A stretch of 64,000 nucleotides of DNA from an uncultured Bacteroidales bacterium (GCA_947303715.1 CAMYYY010000007.1:1-64000), one strand, 5' to 3'; counted from the stretch's first letter, positions 48,776 through 58,536 are shown. Made by a program: numbers and translations. Notes: generated by a model from the sequence alone, not told the origin.

Positions 48776-50062
48776 ATGTCAGAAGTGAATTATAAGAAGC
48801 GTATTGCAGATCGTATTTTGAGAGACAAATTGGATGCTATAGGAGCCGTATTGATAGAAGGACCAAAGGCATGCGGAAAGACAACGACCGCTGAACAGCA
48901 GGCGGGAAGTGTTGTATATATGGATGACCCCGAAAAAACAGAACAATTACTGAGAATGGCAAACACAAACGTCAAGTATCTGCTTCAGGGCAAAACCCCG
49001 CGTCTAATAGATGAATGGCAGTTAGCGCCGCAACTTTGGGACGCCATTCGATACGAGGTGGATCATCGCAGCGGCGACGGGCAGTTTATGCTCACCGGAT
49101 CTGCTGTTCCTGCGGATAGCAGTCGGATTCGTCATTCCGGTGCTGGGCGCTTCGGCTGGATAACAATGCGTACCATGAGCCTTTGGGAATCGGGTGATTC
49201 TACGGGTGAAGTCAGTCTTTCAGACTTGTTCGATAGTAGAGAATCCACTACTCAGGGTACCAGCCAGATCAGTATGGAAAAACTGGCTTTCCTGATATGC
49301 CGAGGTGGATGGCCGAAAGCTTTGTTCAAGAAGTCGGAAAAGGCGGCACTGGCGCAAGTAGAGGAATACTATCAAGCCATTACCCGTTCAGATGTGTCGA
49401 GGGTTGACAATGTGAACCGTTCGTATGAACGGGTACAAAGATTGTTGCGTTCATACGCAAGGCTTCAAGGCTCACAAGCCAGTATCGCCACCATTTTGGC
49501 GGATATGATTGCGAACGAATCCGATGAATTAAGTGACATGACGGTAGATTCCTACTTGAATGCATTGCGCAAGATATTCGTCGTTGAGGATATGCCGGCA
49601 TGGAATCCCAATCTGCGGAGTAAAACTTCTATCCGTACCTCTGATACGCGCTATTTTGTTGACCCTTCTATTGCCACAGCTTCGTTAGGGCTTGGCCCGA
49701 GAGATTTGATAAATGACCTGAATACATTCGGCTTGTTTTTTGAGACATTGGCCGTGCGTGACCTTCGAGTATATGCAGATGCCATGGGTGGCCAGATATA
49801 TCATTATCGGGACAGTAATGGGTTGGAATGTGATGCCGTGATACATTTACGCAATGGCAATTATGGTTTGGTGGAAATAAAACTCGGAGGAGAGAAACTA
49901 ACTGAGGAGGGGGCTGAAACCTTAAAGAAACTGTCTGGAAAAATAGATACTTCGAGAATGAAAGAGCCTTCCTTCATGATGGTGTTGACGGGGGTAGGGC
50001 AATATGCCTATGAACGGGAAGACGGTGTGATAGTGGTACCTATTGGATGTTTGAAGGATTAG
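48776..50062 (+). CDS. AAA ATP-binding protein, DUF4143 family
   Basis: LIEGPKACGKTTTAEQQA; RLIDEWQLAPQLWDAIRYEVD; FMLTGSA; C-terminal HYRDSNGLECDAVIHL…VEIKLGG. Confidence 0.93.
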   Translation: MSEVNYKKRIADRILRDKLDAIGAVLIEGPKACGKTTTAEQQAGSVVYMDDPEKTEQLLRMANTNVKYLLQGKTPRLIDEWQLAPQLWDAIRYEVDHRSGDGQFMLTGSAVPADSSRIRHSGAGRFGWITMRTMSLWESGDSTGEVSLSDLFDSRESTTQGTSQISMEKLAFLICRGGWPKALFKKSEKAALAQVEEYYQAITRSDVSRVDNVNRSYERVQRLLRSYARLQGSQASIATILADMIANESDELSDMTVDSYLNALRKIFVVEDMPAWNPNLRSKTSIRTSDTRYFVDPSIATASLGLGPRDLINDLNTFGLFFETLAVRDLRVYADAMGGQIYHYRDSNGLECDAVIHLRNGNYGLVEIKLGGEKLTEEGAETLKKLSGKIDTSRMKEPSFMMVLTGVGQYAYEREDGVIVVPIGCLKD

Positions 50063-50220
50063 AAATCTGTTAAAAGAACGACATCACATGATAAATAAAT
50101 CATGTGTAATATGAACAAACAAGTCATCTTCCTCATTTTATGTCTGCTGGTGGCGATTAGAAAAAAACGAATGCGATAGGGGCATTCGTCGAAACACGTG
50201 GGGGCAAACGTCGAAGGAGA

Positions 50221-50253
50221 TTTGGCGCGAGCCTCTCTTTCTTCATACCTTTG
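50221..50253 (+). promoter_or_regulatory. Promoter (TTTG-N21-TACCTTTG) of the 50302 gene
   Basis: TTTG 50221-50224; TACCTTTG 50246-50253. Confidence 0.65.
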
Positions 50254-50301
50254 CAACGTCAAAAGGACAAAATAGTATTAACATTTAAAAATAAAAAAGG
50301 T

Positions 50302-50664
50302 ATGAAAAAAATGGCAATCGCCCTCGTGGCAATGTTTGTGATGACAGTGAGTGCTAACGCACAGAGTGACAACAACAGCAAGCTGTCTTTCCAGCGCTTG
50401 AGCAACTATCTGGAGCTGACCACCAGCCAGGTTAAGCCTGTGAAGACGGCAATGGCACAGCTCATGATGTCGATGGAAGCGTATTATCAGCTGGATAATC
50501 AGTCGGAGGCGCAGGAAACGTGGCAGAAGATTCAGGCGCGCCATAAGGCGACCATGAAAAAGGTGCTCACCAAGAAGCAGTACAAAAAGTATGAGCAAAT
50601 GCTCGACCTGACCATCAAAAACGCGGCCGAACATATGACGGACCAGCAGATGGCTTTGAAATAA
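50302..50664 (+). CDS. Small secreted Spy/DUF4890-like protein
   Basis: Signal peptide MKKMAIALVAMFVMTVSANAQ; KVLTKKQYKKYEQMLDLTIKN. Confidence 0.65.
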   Translation: MKKMAIALVAMFVMTVSANAQSDNNSKLSFQRLSNYLELTTSQVKPVKTAMAQLMMSMEAYYQLDNQSEAQETWQKIQARHKATMKKVLTKKQYKKYEQMLDLTIKNAAEHMTDQQMALK

Positions 50665-50694
50665 CACTTCAAATGCATTAACATACGTTTTTCG

Positions 50695-50736
50695 TCTCTC
50701 CTGCGTAGCGATTATGCGGGAGAGATTTTGTTTTTT
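50695..50736 (+). terminator. Rho-independent terminator
   Basis: About 12-bp stem TCTCTCCTGCGT/ATGCGGGAGAGA followed by TTTTGTTTTTT. Confidence 0.8.
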
Positions 50737-50757
50737 ACTCACTAATCCGTACCTTTG
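50727..50757 (+). promoter_or_regulatory. Promoter of the LytS-like kinase (TTTG-N19-TACCTTTG)
   Basis: TTTG 50727-50730; TACCTTTG 50750-50757, 8 nt before the ATG. Confidence 0.75.
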
Positions 50758-50765
50758 CACACGAT

Positions 50766-51770
50766 ATGAAGAAGATTCGAAGTAAGGACATTTGGCTGCT
50801 GGTGGCGCAAGTTTTACTGCTGTCGCTCATATTGGACTCGCCAGGACTCATTAACTACGTGACCACACACGACTGGGAACAGGCTATGGGGTCATTCCAT
50901 CTATCTTGCTACTGGCTGGCACCTATGCTGGCTGTCTATCTTGTGAATTTCTACCTGCTGGTGCCGCTCGTCTGGTTCCGACGCAGGAAATGGCAGTTCT
51001 TCATGTTGAATGTGGCGTTGGTCATCGCCTGCAATAGTCATATCATCTTCCAAGACCAAACTACGCTGCCCGAACTTTACAGAACGGGGTACTCATCGTT
51101 TATCATCATCTCCATGCTTGTTAACTGTATGGAGATTGGCATTGCTTTGAGCATCCGCTACGTGATGCGCCAGCAGGAGCGCAGGCAGCAGGAGGTGGAG
51201 GCTGAACTCGCATGGCTGAAGAATCAGATAAATCCCCATTTCCTTTTCAATACGCTTAATAATATCTCTAGTCTGGCACAGATAGACAGCGACGAGACGC
51301 AGGAGGCCATCATGCAGTTGAGCGACCTGCTTCGCTACGCCATGTACGAGACCAACAAGCCGAAGGTACCCATCAGTGGGGAGGTGGAGTTTATGCGTAA
51401 CTACATTGAACTGATGAAACTGCGCTGCAACGGGATAACGACAGTCAATTATCAGTTTTCAATTGTCAATTATCAATTAGAGATAGCCCCCCTGCTCTTT
51501 ATCTCACTGATAGAAAACGCCTTTAAGCACGGCATGAACAGCAATGCCCCTGCCAGCATCCATATTAGCCTGACAGAAGATGGCGAAGGCCTGACCTTTG
51601 TCTGCGATAATACCAACAACCCCAAGCCGACCAAAGACCGTAGCGGGTCTGGCATCGGACTGGAGAATACCCGTCGTCGTCTGGACCTGCTTTACAATGG
51701 TCACTACAAATGGGAACAGACCATTACGCCAGACAACATCTATCACGTCAAGATAACGCTTGAGCTATGA
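50766..51770 (+). CDS. LytS/YpdA-type sensor histidine kinase
   Basis: AWLKNQINPHFLFNTLNNISSLAQ; PLLFISLIENAFKHG; GSGIGLENTRRRL. Confidence 0.93.
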   Translation: MKKIRSKDIWLLVAQVLLLSLILDSPGLINYVTTHDWEQAMGSFHLSCYWLAPMLAVYLVNFYLLVPLVWFRRRKWQFFMLNVALVIACNSHIIFQDQTTLPELYRTGYSSFIIISMLVNCMEIGIALSIRYVMRQQERRQQEVEAELAWLKNQINPHFLFNTLNNISSLAQIDSDETQEAIMQLSDLLRYAMYETNKPKVPISGEVEFMRNYIELMKLRCNGITTVNYQFSIVNYQLEIAPLLFISLIENAFKHGMNSNAPASIHISLTEDGEGLTFVCDNTNNPKPTKDRSGSGIGLENTRRRLDLLYNGHYKWEQTITPDNIYHVKITLEL

Positions 51771-52507
51771 GACCGCCCCTGACCTGCATCATCGTCGATG
51801 ACGAGCCCTTGGCTGTACGTCTGTTGGAATCGTATGTGGAGAAAACGTCCGGCCTCAAGTTTTTGTCCTCCTATACCGACTCTATCAATGCCCTCAACGC
51901 CGTGAAGGAGCAGAAGCCCAGCCTGCTGTTCCTTGACATTCAGATGCCGAACATGGATGGTATGGAATTGGCACATTGCCTGTCGTCGGAAACGCGTGTC
52001 ATCTTTACCACTGCCTTCAAGGAGTATGCTTTCGAGAGTTACGAGGTGAATGCCCTTGATTTCCTGTTGAAACCCATCCGTTACAACAAGTTCCTCGCAG
52101 CCGTTGAGAAGGCCTGCGAGTGGTTCGGCCGTCGGGAGGATGCGGCGCCCCCTTCGGCTCCTGCCGGGGACAAGCCCTCTGGCAATGTTTTTATCAGGGT
52201 CGACGGCGAATGGCGGAACATCCCCATCGGTCGGATTACCTATGTCAGCGGCATGAAGGATTACGTCATGTTCTATCTGGACGGCGAGAAGAAACCGTTG
52301 ATTTCTCATCTGACGATGAAATCCGTCGAGGGCATGTTGCCGGCGGACAAGTTTCTGCGCGTACATCGCAGTTATATCATCGCTGTGGACAAGATTCGGA
52401 AGGTTGACCACAATGACTGTATCTACATTGGCGACGAGATTATCCATGTCCCCGACGGTTATCTGCCCGTCTTCAGGACATTCCTCGAGAAACGCAGTAT
52501 AACTTAA
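51767..52507 (+). CDS. LytTR-family response regulator
   Basis: CIIVDDEPLAVRLLESYV; LFLDIQMPNMDGME; LytTR FLRVHRSYIIAVDKIRKVD. Confidence 0.95.
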   Translation: MRPPLTCIIVDDEPLAVRLLESYVEKTSGLKFLSSYTDSINALNAVKEQKPSLLFLDIQMPNMDGMELAHCLSSETRVIFTTAFKEYAFESYEVNALDFLLKPIRYNKFLAAVEKACEWFGRREDAAPPSAPAGDKPSGNVFIRVDGEWRNIPIGRITYVSGMKDYVMFYLDGEKKPLISHLTMKSVEGMLPADKFLRVHRSYIIAVDKIRKVDHNDCIYIGDEIIHVPDGYLPVFRTFLEKRSIT

Positions 52508-52631
52508 TCCTAGAACGCTATTTCTTTCTTCATAGAGCCACATCATTTATCATTTTTAATCTCCAGCCTACAAGGATAGAGTTTCGTTTACATAGAGCAA
52601 AAGATTTGCAGGGAAATGGTGCCTGTCTTAC

Positions 52632-52764
52632 GCGGTTTTCCATGAGGTAAAAGGCACGATTTTTTACAATTGATTGATTTGTAGAGGTTCATTATGGTGT
52701 CTTTTGTGTATGTTTTCCATAGGTAAAATGACGTTGTTTTGAAATAATGCCGTAACTTTGCAGC
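52632..52764 (+). repeat. Dispersed promoter-carrying repeat, copy B (133 bp)
   Basis: See copy A at 48508-48639; ends in TAACTTTGCAGC. Confidence 0.85.
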
Positions 52765-52820
52765 GAAAAAAAGAACGGAAAAACTCACCATTATTGTTTC
52801 ACCTAAAAAAATCAAATGTT

Positions 52821-53549
52821 ATGAAAAAGGTAGTATTACTTGTTTTGGCAACCACTCTGTCTGTTGCCATGAATGCACAATTAGTCAACGGTGCCGACAA
52901 TCGCCTGAGAACAAACGTCCAAAGTTTGTCGGAGACGATGCCCAATGCATTGGAAATCGTACTGGGAATGACTCCCGTCCAGTACAACATCGCAAACCCA
53001 AAAATTGACGAGGACAAAGATGGAAACCCCATTTACTTGTATCAGGGAGATGAGGAGGTATTTCTCAACACCCATTTTGGCTTTGTCGCCGAAGAGTTTC
53101 AGCAAATCCTCCCTAATCTCGTCTATCATGTGGACAACACCCATCTGGGCATTTCCATCACGGAGCTGATACCCGTCCTCGTCACAGCCATCCAGAATCT
53201 GAAGGACGAGCTGAGGGAAACCCGTAAGGCAGCAGGCATAGGCGACGAGAATGTCACGCCGGTGGAAGCCGTTGCCATGCGCGGCCTGACGACCGAGCTG
53301 TTCCAGAACACGCCCAACCCCTTCACGGAGAACACCGTCATCCCCTGCTCCGTAGCAGAGGGCGTCGCCAACGCCATGATCTACATCTACGACCTCAGCG
53401 GCAAGCAGATTGACCAGTACCCCGTCGAAGGACGCGGCAAGACCTCCGTCACCATCTCCGCCCGTAGTCTCGATGCCGGCATGTACCTCTACTCCCTCAT
53501 CGCCGACGGCAACGTCATCGACACCAAGCGCATGATCCTGACAAAATAA
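52821..53549 (+). CDS. T9SS-sorted protein with S74/tail-fibre-chaperone-like domain
   Basis: Signal peptide; HFGFVAEEFQQILPNLVY…LIPVLVTAIQNLKDEL; C-terminal T9SS CTD IYDLSGKQI…SLDAGMYLYSLIADG. Confidence 0.75.
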   Translation: MKKVVLLVLATTLSVAMNAQLVNGADNRLRTNVQSLSETMPNALEIVLGMTPVQYNIANPKIDEDKDGNPIYLYQGDEEVFLNTHFGFVAEEFQQILPNLVYHVDNTHLGISITELIPVLVTAIQNLKDELRETRKAAGIGDENVTPVEAVAMRGLTTELFQNTPNPFTENTVIPCSVAEGVANAMIYIYDLSGKQIDQYPVEGRGKTSVTISARSLDAGMYLYSLIADGNVIDTKRMILTK

Positions 53550-53594
53550 GGCCTTTCCCTGATTGGGCGAGAAACTAAAGGAAAAGAGTCTGCC

Positions 53595-54986
53595 ATGCTT
53601 TCGCGCATAGGGTACTTGTTCTTCATAGGCCTTCTGATGATGGCTTGCAGTCAGTCGGAGCAGGGGCCGGAGCCTCAGACGGCAACGCGCCTGCTGGAGG
53701 AGGCGGAGGTGGCCTTGGGCAATGACAGCATCCGTTTGGGTGAGACGTTGCTGCGGAAAGCCATCCGTCTGTCGGAAGAGTCTGAAGATTGGCATACCCA
53801 CTATATCGCCTACCAGCGGTTGGCGGAGGCGTTGTCGCAGGGCAATCCCGAGGAGGCGTTGCGGCTGATGAAGAAATCCCTGGCCGTCTATGAGCAGCAT
53901 CCCGACGATGAGCGCAACCACGTCATCCTGCTCGACTATGCGGGTACCTACGCTTCACAGGCGGCTTTCGTCAACGAAGGGTCGTACGACGAAGCGCTCA
54001 ACTTCATCCATCGGGCCTACGACATCGCGAAGAGGAATCGGATGACCGACCTGATGTGTCAGACGCTCACCAGCCTTGCCAACATCGCCTGGGCAAAGGA
54101 GGACTATCGTCAGGCCATCGACTATGCCCGTCAGGCTGAAGCCATAGCGACGGAAGAGCTGCGGCCAGGCACGCTACAGGTGCTGGCGCGCAGCTACCTC
54201 AGCCTGGGTAGGCTCGATTCGGCAGAAACCGTCTATCGGCAGATTGAGCCAGGCGATGATGTCCACATGGCCTATATCGTGCAGAGCAACCTCGCCAGGA
54301 TAGCGCTCCGACGGATGGGAGCCACACAAGTGGAGGACGATATCGACAATGCCTTTGAACAAGTGGAGGACTTCTACTATAAGGCACTCGAGCAGAAGGA
54401 CGATTACTACCAGGAGACGTTGCGACAGGAAATGGAGAACCAGCGGCTCGAGTACCGCTCGCGCATGTACGCACGTACATTCCTTATAATAATCATTGCA
54501 TTCATCTTCGTCATCCTGTCAATGGGGCTGGTCGTCCGGTACCGAATGCGGGCCGGGCGTCAGGAGAAACGTCGGCTCCAGGAGGAGGCAGAGCACCAGA
54601 AGGCGCTGCTGCACCAGGCAAACGAAGTGGTTACATTCCTGCAGAACCACATCCTGGAACGTACGGAAGTGATGAAGAAGCTTAGTCAGAGTGGCGATTC
54701 GCTCATCACCCTCAACCCGCACGAATGGAGCGAGATAGAACGCACACTCAACGCCATCGACGGCAACCGTTTCGCCAACCTCCGCGAGCAGTACCCCACG
54801 ATGACGGAAGACGACATCCGCCTGTGCATCCTCACCCGCCTCGGCGTCAGCAACCGCACCATCGGCAACATCTACTGCATCACCATCTCAGCCGTCCAGC
54901 ATCGCAAGCTCAAGCTGAAGAAGGACGTGTTCGGAGAAAGCAACCCCGACATCACGCTGGAGCAAATATTGAACGGTAAACTGTAG
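53595..54986 (+). CDS. TPR protein with internal TM and cytoplasmic LuxR-like HTH
   Basis: Lipobox-like LMMAC; TM FLIIIIAFIFVILSMGLVV; HTH RLGVSNRTIGNIYCITISAVQHRKLKLKK. Confidence 0.75.
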   Translation: MLSRIGYLFFIGLLMMACSQSEQGPEPQTATRLLEEAEVALGNDSIRLGETLLRKAIRLSEESEDWHTHYIAYQRLAEALSQGNPEEALRLMKKSLAVYEQHPDDERNHVILLDYAGTYASQAAFVNEGSYDEALNFIHRAYDIAKRNRMTDLMCQTLTSLANIAWAKEDYRQAIDYARQAEAIATEELRPGTLQVLARSYLSLGRLDSAETVYRQIEPGDDVHMAYIVQSNLARIALRRMGATQVEDDIDNAFEQVEDFYYKALEQKDDYYQETLRQEMENQRLEYRSRMYARTFLIIIIAFIFVILSMGLVVRYRMRAGRQEKRRLQEEAEHQKALLHQANEVVTFLQNHILERTEVMKKLSQSGDSLITLNPHEWSEIERTLNAIDGNRFANLREQYPTMTEDDIRLCILTRLGVSNRTIGNIYCITISAVQHRKLKLKKDVFGESNPDITLEQILNGKL

Positions 54987-55046
54987 TTAAGAGTTAAGAA
55001 TTAAGAGTTAAGAAAAATAGTATAGTAAACGAAAAACCATACAGCT

Positions 55047-58000
55047 ATGAAACGTACATTCTCTTTTATGCGCATTTTGGCGTCAATTGTGATGTCGGCT
55101 GTAGCACTTGTGGCCATTGCCGACGAGTATATTGACCCTCAGAGCAAGGTCGTCTATACATATGAACCAGGCTCTGGAACAGCAATGGTCAAGGCTGGGT
55201 ATGAGGAAATAATTTACAGAGGTGAAGACTATGAACTGGATACAGCCGTTCATTCCGGCAGTCCTGATGCTGTGGGAGAAGTGGCGATTCTCGACAGATT
55301 TACCATTGGAACTGAAGAATATGTGGTGACGAGCATCGGCGAACTTGCTTTCTCGGTGAACAGAAACATTACATCCGTCAGCATCCCTGAGACGGTGAAT
55401 GAGATTCAGTATGAGGCTTTCAGCTACTGCACCAGCCTGATAGCCGTGCAGCTTCCCGAGGGACTGACGAAAATAGCCCAAGCACTCTTCTACGGCTGCA
55501 ACAAACTCACGTCGGTTGTCATTCCTTCGACTGTTAATCGCATTGAGCTGGGAGCTTTTTCTGGATGCAGCAGTTTGGCCAGCCTCAATCTTCCTGCTGG
55601 TATCGTCTATGTTGGCAAAGACGCTTTTTATGGTACTCCTTGGTACTCTACGATGTATGACGAGGCTCCCGACGGCCCATTCTATATTGGCTCCCTGCTT
55701 CTCGGCTATAAAGGAGATAAACCGACGGGCGAGCTGGTGATTAAAGACGGAACCACTTGCATCGGAAACGGAGCCTTCCATAACTGCCAAGACCTAACCA
55801 GCGTTACCATTCCCAGAAGCGTTGTCAGCGTGGATAATAACGCATTCCAAAATTGCTCCCGTTTGACCGCTGTGCACATCACCGACCTTGCTGCCTGGTG
55901 TGGCATCGAGTTCAAGGATGAGGGTCTTAGTCGCAGCTCCAATCCCCTTTTTTATGCCCATCACCTCTACCTTGACGAAAAGGAGGTTACCGACCTTGTC
56001 ATCCCAGAGGGTGTCACCAGCATTGGCAGCTATGCCTTCGACAACTGTAGCGCTCTGACCAACGTCACCATTCCCGATGGTGTCACCAGCATTGGTACAT
56101 GCGCCTTCCGAAAATGTGGTAGCCTGGCAAGTGTCACCATTCCACCAAGTGTGGCCACAGTAGAGAGCCATGCTTTCCTCTGGTGCTTCGAACTGAAGGC
56201 GGTGCATATCTCAGACCTTACAGCCTGGGGTAGAATCTCTTTCCATGACAACGTTTCGAATCCCCTTTATTATGGTGCCCACCTTTATCCAACGGCCCAA
56301 TCTTATTTTTATTACTATAAAGGAGACAAGATTCCTTTGATCCTGAATAAAAATAAAGTTTGTGTCAGTATTCCCACGGAATGTAATCTGGCACGCGAAA
56401 GGATTTTTTCAAATGTCCAACCATTGGATACGATAAGAGACGAGGAATTTGAAACGCGAGTCATTTCCCGGTCAGACTATGAGAAGTTAACCTTAATGGA
56501 CTTCTGGAAAGAAGACTCGAAGTCTGTGATATTGACTTCATGCTATTATACAGAGAACTACGAGGAGGTCTTCTCAACTCCATATTTGGACGTCCGATTG
56601 AAAAAAGAACAAGATATTGACTTGCTATCGTCTTATGCTGAAAGGTATGGACTAAGGATTGTAAAGCAAGATTCGTTTATGCCTTTATGGTATATTCTGT
56701 CTGTCACTTTAGATAGTAAAAAAAGCCCATTGGAATGTGCGAATGAATTATTTGAAAGCGGAGACTTTGCGGCATCAGAACCAGACTTGGCCTCTAACAT
56801 CTTCTCCCAAATGGATTACCACCCACTGGTGGAGGAGGGGAAGCATTGGACGTACGACAACTACTTGCCCGTGCGTCCTGATGAGTATAATCATGACTAT
56901 TCCTACGATTTGAAAGGAGACACCCTGATAGCCGGAAAGAACTGCCTCAAGATGTACTCCGACAATCAGTACAACGATGGCGTCGTCAGGTATGAGGCTG
57001 CCCTATATGAAGAAAACAAGAAAGTCTTCTGCTTCTTTCCTGAGAAAGAAGAAGCCGTCCTGCTGTACGACTTCGATTGCGAAGTGGGCGACACGCTCAA
57101 CGTCTATGAGACACAGATGATTGTCACAGATATCCAGACAGTAATGCCTGGCGATGTGCTCATTCGGATATACACACTCCAGCCTATCTGGGACGAACCT
57201 GAGGACTACGGCGAAGTCTTCTGGATTGAGGGTGTGGGTGCCACGATGGACTTCTTTGCCATGACGCCGGTGCCAGGCAACTACAATACCCTTCACGCCT
57301 GTGAGGTGAATGGTGAGAAGCTCTTCTCAGCTGACACCTCGCCCCAACCGGCCTATCGCCCCTTCGTCGAAGAGGGTAAAGTCTGGAAGGTTGGCGACTA
57401 CTCGGGTAATCCTGTAAGGAGGGTTGAATACTTCTACTTCGATGGCGACACCATCATCGACGGAAAGACCTGCAAGCAGATGATGTGTCAGCGGTATGTC
57501 AGCCCCGAACATCCGGACTATAGTGTTTTCTCACAATTCCCCTCCCAAAGCTATATGGGAGCATGGTACGAAGAGGACAAGAAAGTGTACAAGTATGACC
57601 CGACAAACAAAGAGTTCCAACTTATGTATGACTTCTCCCTCGATGCCAACGACACCCTGTGGATTAAAAATGCTTCTCTTCCTTATATTGTGGGGCCGAG
57701 GCGGACTGGAGGCTTTAAGGGCTTCAAAGGCGTTTATAGGGAAGTTATGCAGTGTTACGATGAAAACCCATGCTATAACACCACTTGGCTGGAAGGCATC
57801 GGCAGCATCGATGGCCCGATACTCAATGTCTATTATGGTGAGGAAGGCCATGCGGTGTTCCTGATGTCATGTAGCGTTGAGGATGAAGTCATCTACCTCA
57901 ACGACGAAGTTGAGGACGGAGCCACGCCTGAGATTATGGATGCCCAAAACCGCCGAATCGACTTCACCCATACCATCAAGACCAAACCAAAATCACCCAT

Positions 58001-58409
58001 GAAGAGGGAGGCCGAGCAATCGCTCTATGGCGAATACAACGAACTGCAGCTGGGTATCAATCTCGACCCGATTTTCGATGCCTATCAGGTACGCATTACC
58101 GACGAAACGGGCAACGTTGTCTATGAGAAAGCCATCGACGCCGCGGGCATCGTAGGCCTCAACATCGACATCTCCGCCTACGAAGAAGGCCTTTACACCA
58201 TAACGTTGGAGAATGACCAAGAGTCCTTTACGGGCGTATTCGAAGTGCAGACAACGGGAATAGCCTCTCCTGAATTCTCCCCTGAAGGGAAGGACTTTTC
58301 ATCTCTCCTTCAGGAGGGGACGGCCATCTACAACCTGCAGGGTCAGCGAATGAGTTCCTTACGGAAAGGACTGAACATCGTAAACGGGCGAAAGGTTTAT
58401 GTAAAGTGA
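55047..58409 (+). CDS. BspA-like leucine-rich repeat (LRR_5) surface protein with subtilisin-prodomain-like insert
   Basis: Repeated TSVTIPxSVxxIxxxAFxxCxxL; C-terminus IYNLQGQRMSSLRKGLNIVNGRKVYVK. Confidence 0.88.
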   Translation: MKRTFSFMRILASIVMSAVALVAIADEYIDPQSKVVYTYEPGSGTAMVKAGYEEIIYRGEDYELDTAVHSGSPDAVGEVAILDRFTIGTEEYVVTSIGELAFSVNRNITSVSIPETVNEIQYEAFSYCTSLIAVQLPEGLTKIAQALFYGCNKLTSVVIPSTVNRIELGAFSGCSSLASLNLPAGIVYVGKDAFYGTPWYSTMYDEAPDGPFYIGSLLLGYKGDKPTGELVIKDGTTCIGNGAFHNCQDLTSVTIPRSVVSVDNNAFQNCSRLTAVHITDLAAWCGIEFKDEGLSRSSNPLFYAHHLYLDEKEVTDLVIPEGVTSIGSYAFDNCSALTNVTIPDGVTSIGTCAFRKCGSLASVTIPPSVATVESHAFLWCFELKAVHISDLTAWGRISFHDNVSNPLYYGAHLYPTAQSYFYYYKGDKIPLILNKNKVCVSIPTECNLARERIFSNVQPLDTIRDEEFETRVISRSDYEKLTLMDFWKEDSKSVILTSCYYTENYEEVFSTPYLDVRLKKEQDIDLLSSYAERYGLRIVKQDSFMPLWYILSVTLDSKKSPLECANELFESGDFAASEPDLASNIFSQMDYHPLVEEGKHWTYDNYLPVRPDEYNHDYSYDLKGDTLIAGKNCLKMYSDNQYNDGVVRYEAALYEENKKVFCFFPEKEEAVLLYDFDCEVGDTLNVYETQMIVTDIQTVMPGDVLIRIYTLQPIWDEPEDYGEVFWIEGVGATMDFFAMTPVPGNYNTLHACEVNGEKLFSADTSPQPAYRPFVEEGKVWKVGDYSGNPVRRVEYFYFDGDTIIDGKTCKQMMCQRYVSPEHPDYSVFSQFPSQSYMGAWYEEDKKVYKYDPTNKEFQLMYDFSLDANDTLWIKNASLPYIVGPRRTGGFKGFKGVYREVMQCYDENPCYNTTWLEGIGSIDGPILNVYYGEEGHAVFLMSCSVEDEVIYLNDEVEDGATPEIMDAQNRRIDFTHTIKTKPKSPMKREAEQSLYGEYNELQLGINLDPIFDAYQVRITDETGNVVYEKAIDAAGIVGLNIDISAYEEGLYTITLENDQESFTGVFEVQTTGIASPEFSPEGKDFSSLLQEGTAIYNLQGQRMSSLRKGLNIVNGRKVYVK

Positions 58410-58455
58410 TGCACCTGTTCAGGCGATTCTGCAATCCGTCTGAACGCGAGATAGA

Positions 58456-58490
58456 AAAGGAGGGCGTACCTGTTTGGCACGCCCTCCTTT
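58456..58490. terminator. Bidirectional terminator between LRR gene and pnp
   Basis: AAAGGAGGGCGT / ACGCCCTCCTTT perfect 12-bp inverted repeat. Confidence 0.85.
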
Positions 58491-58536
58491 GTAATTGTCC
58501 GTCTCAGCCGATACAGAAGTCTATCTGTTCGCTGAA

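Noticed and set aside
50085-50189. Two small hairpins (50085-50106, 50167-50189) and a CGTCGAA direct repeat after the DUF4143 gene
   Set aside because: Short 8-bp stems in a normal intergenic gap; probably terminator-like, not strong enough for a separate claim.
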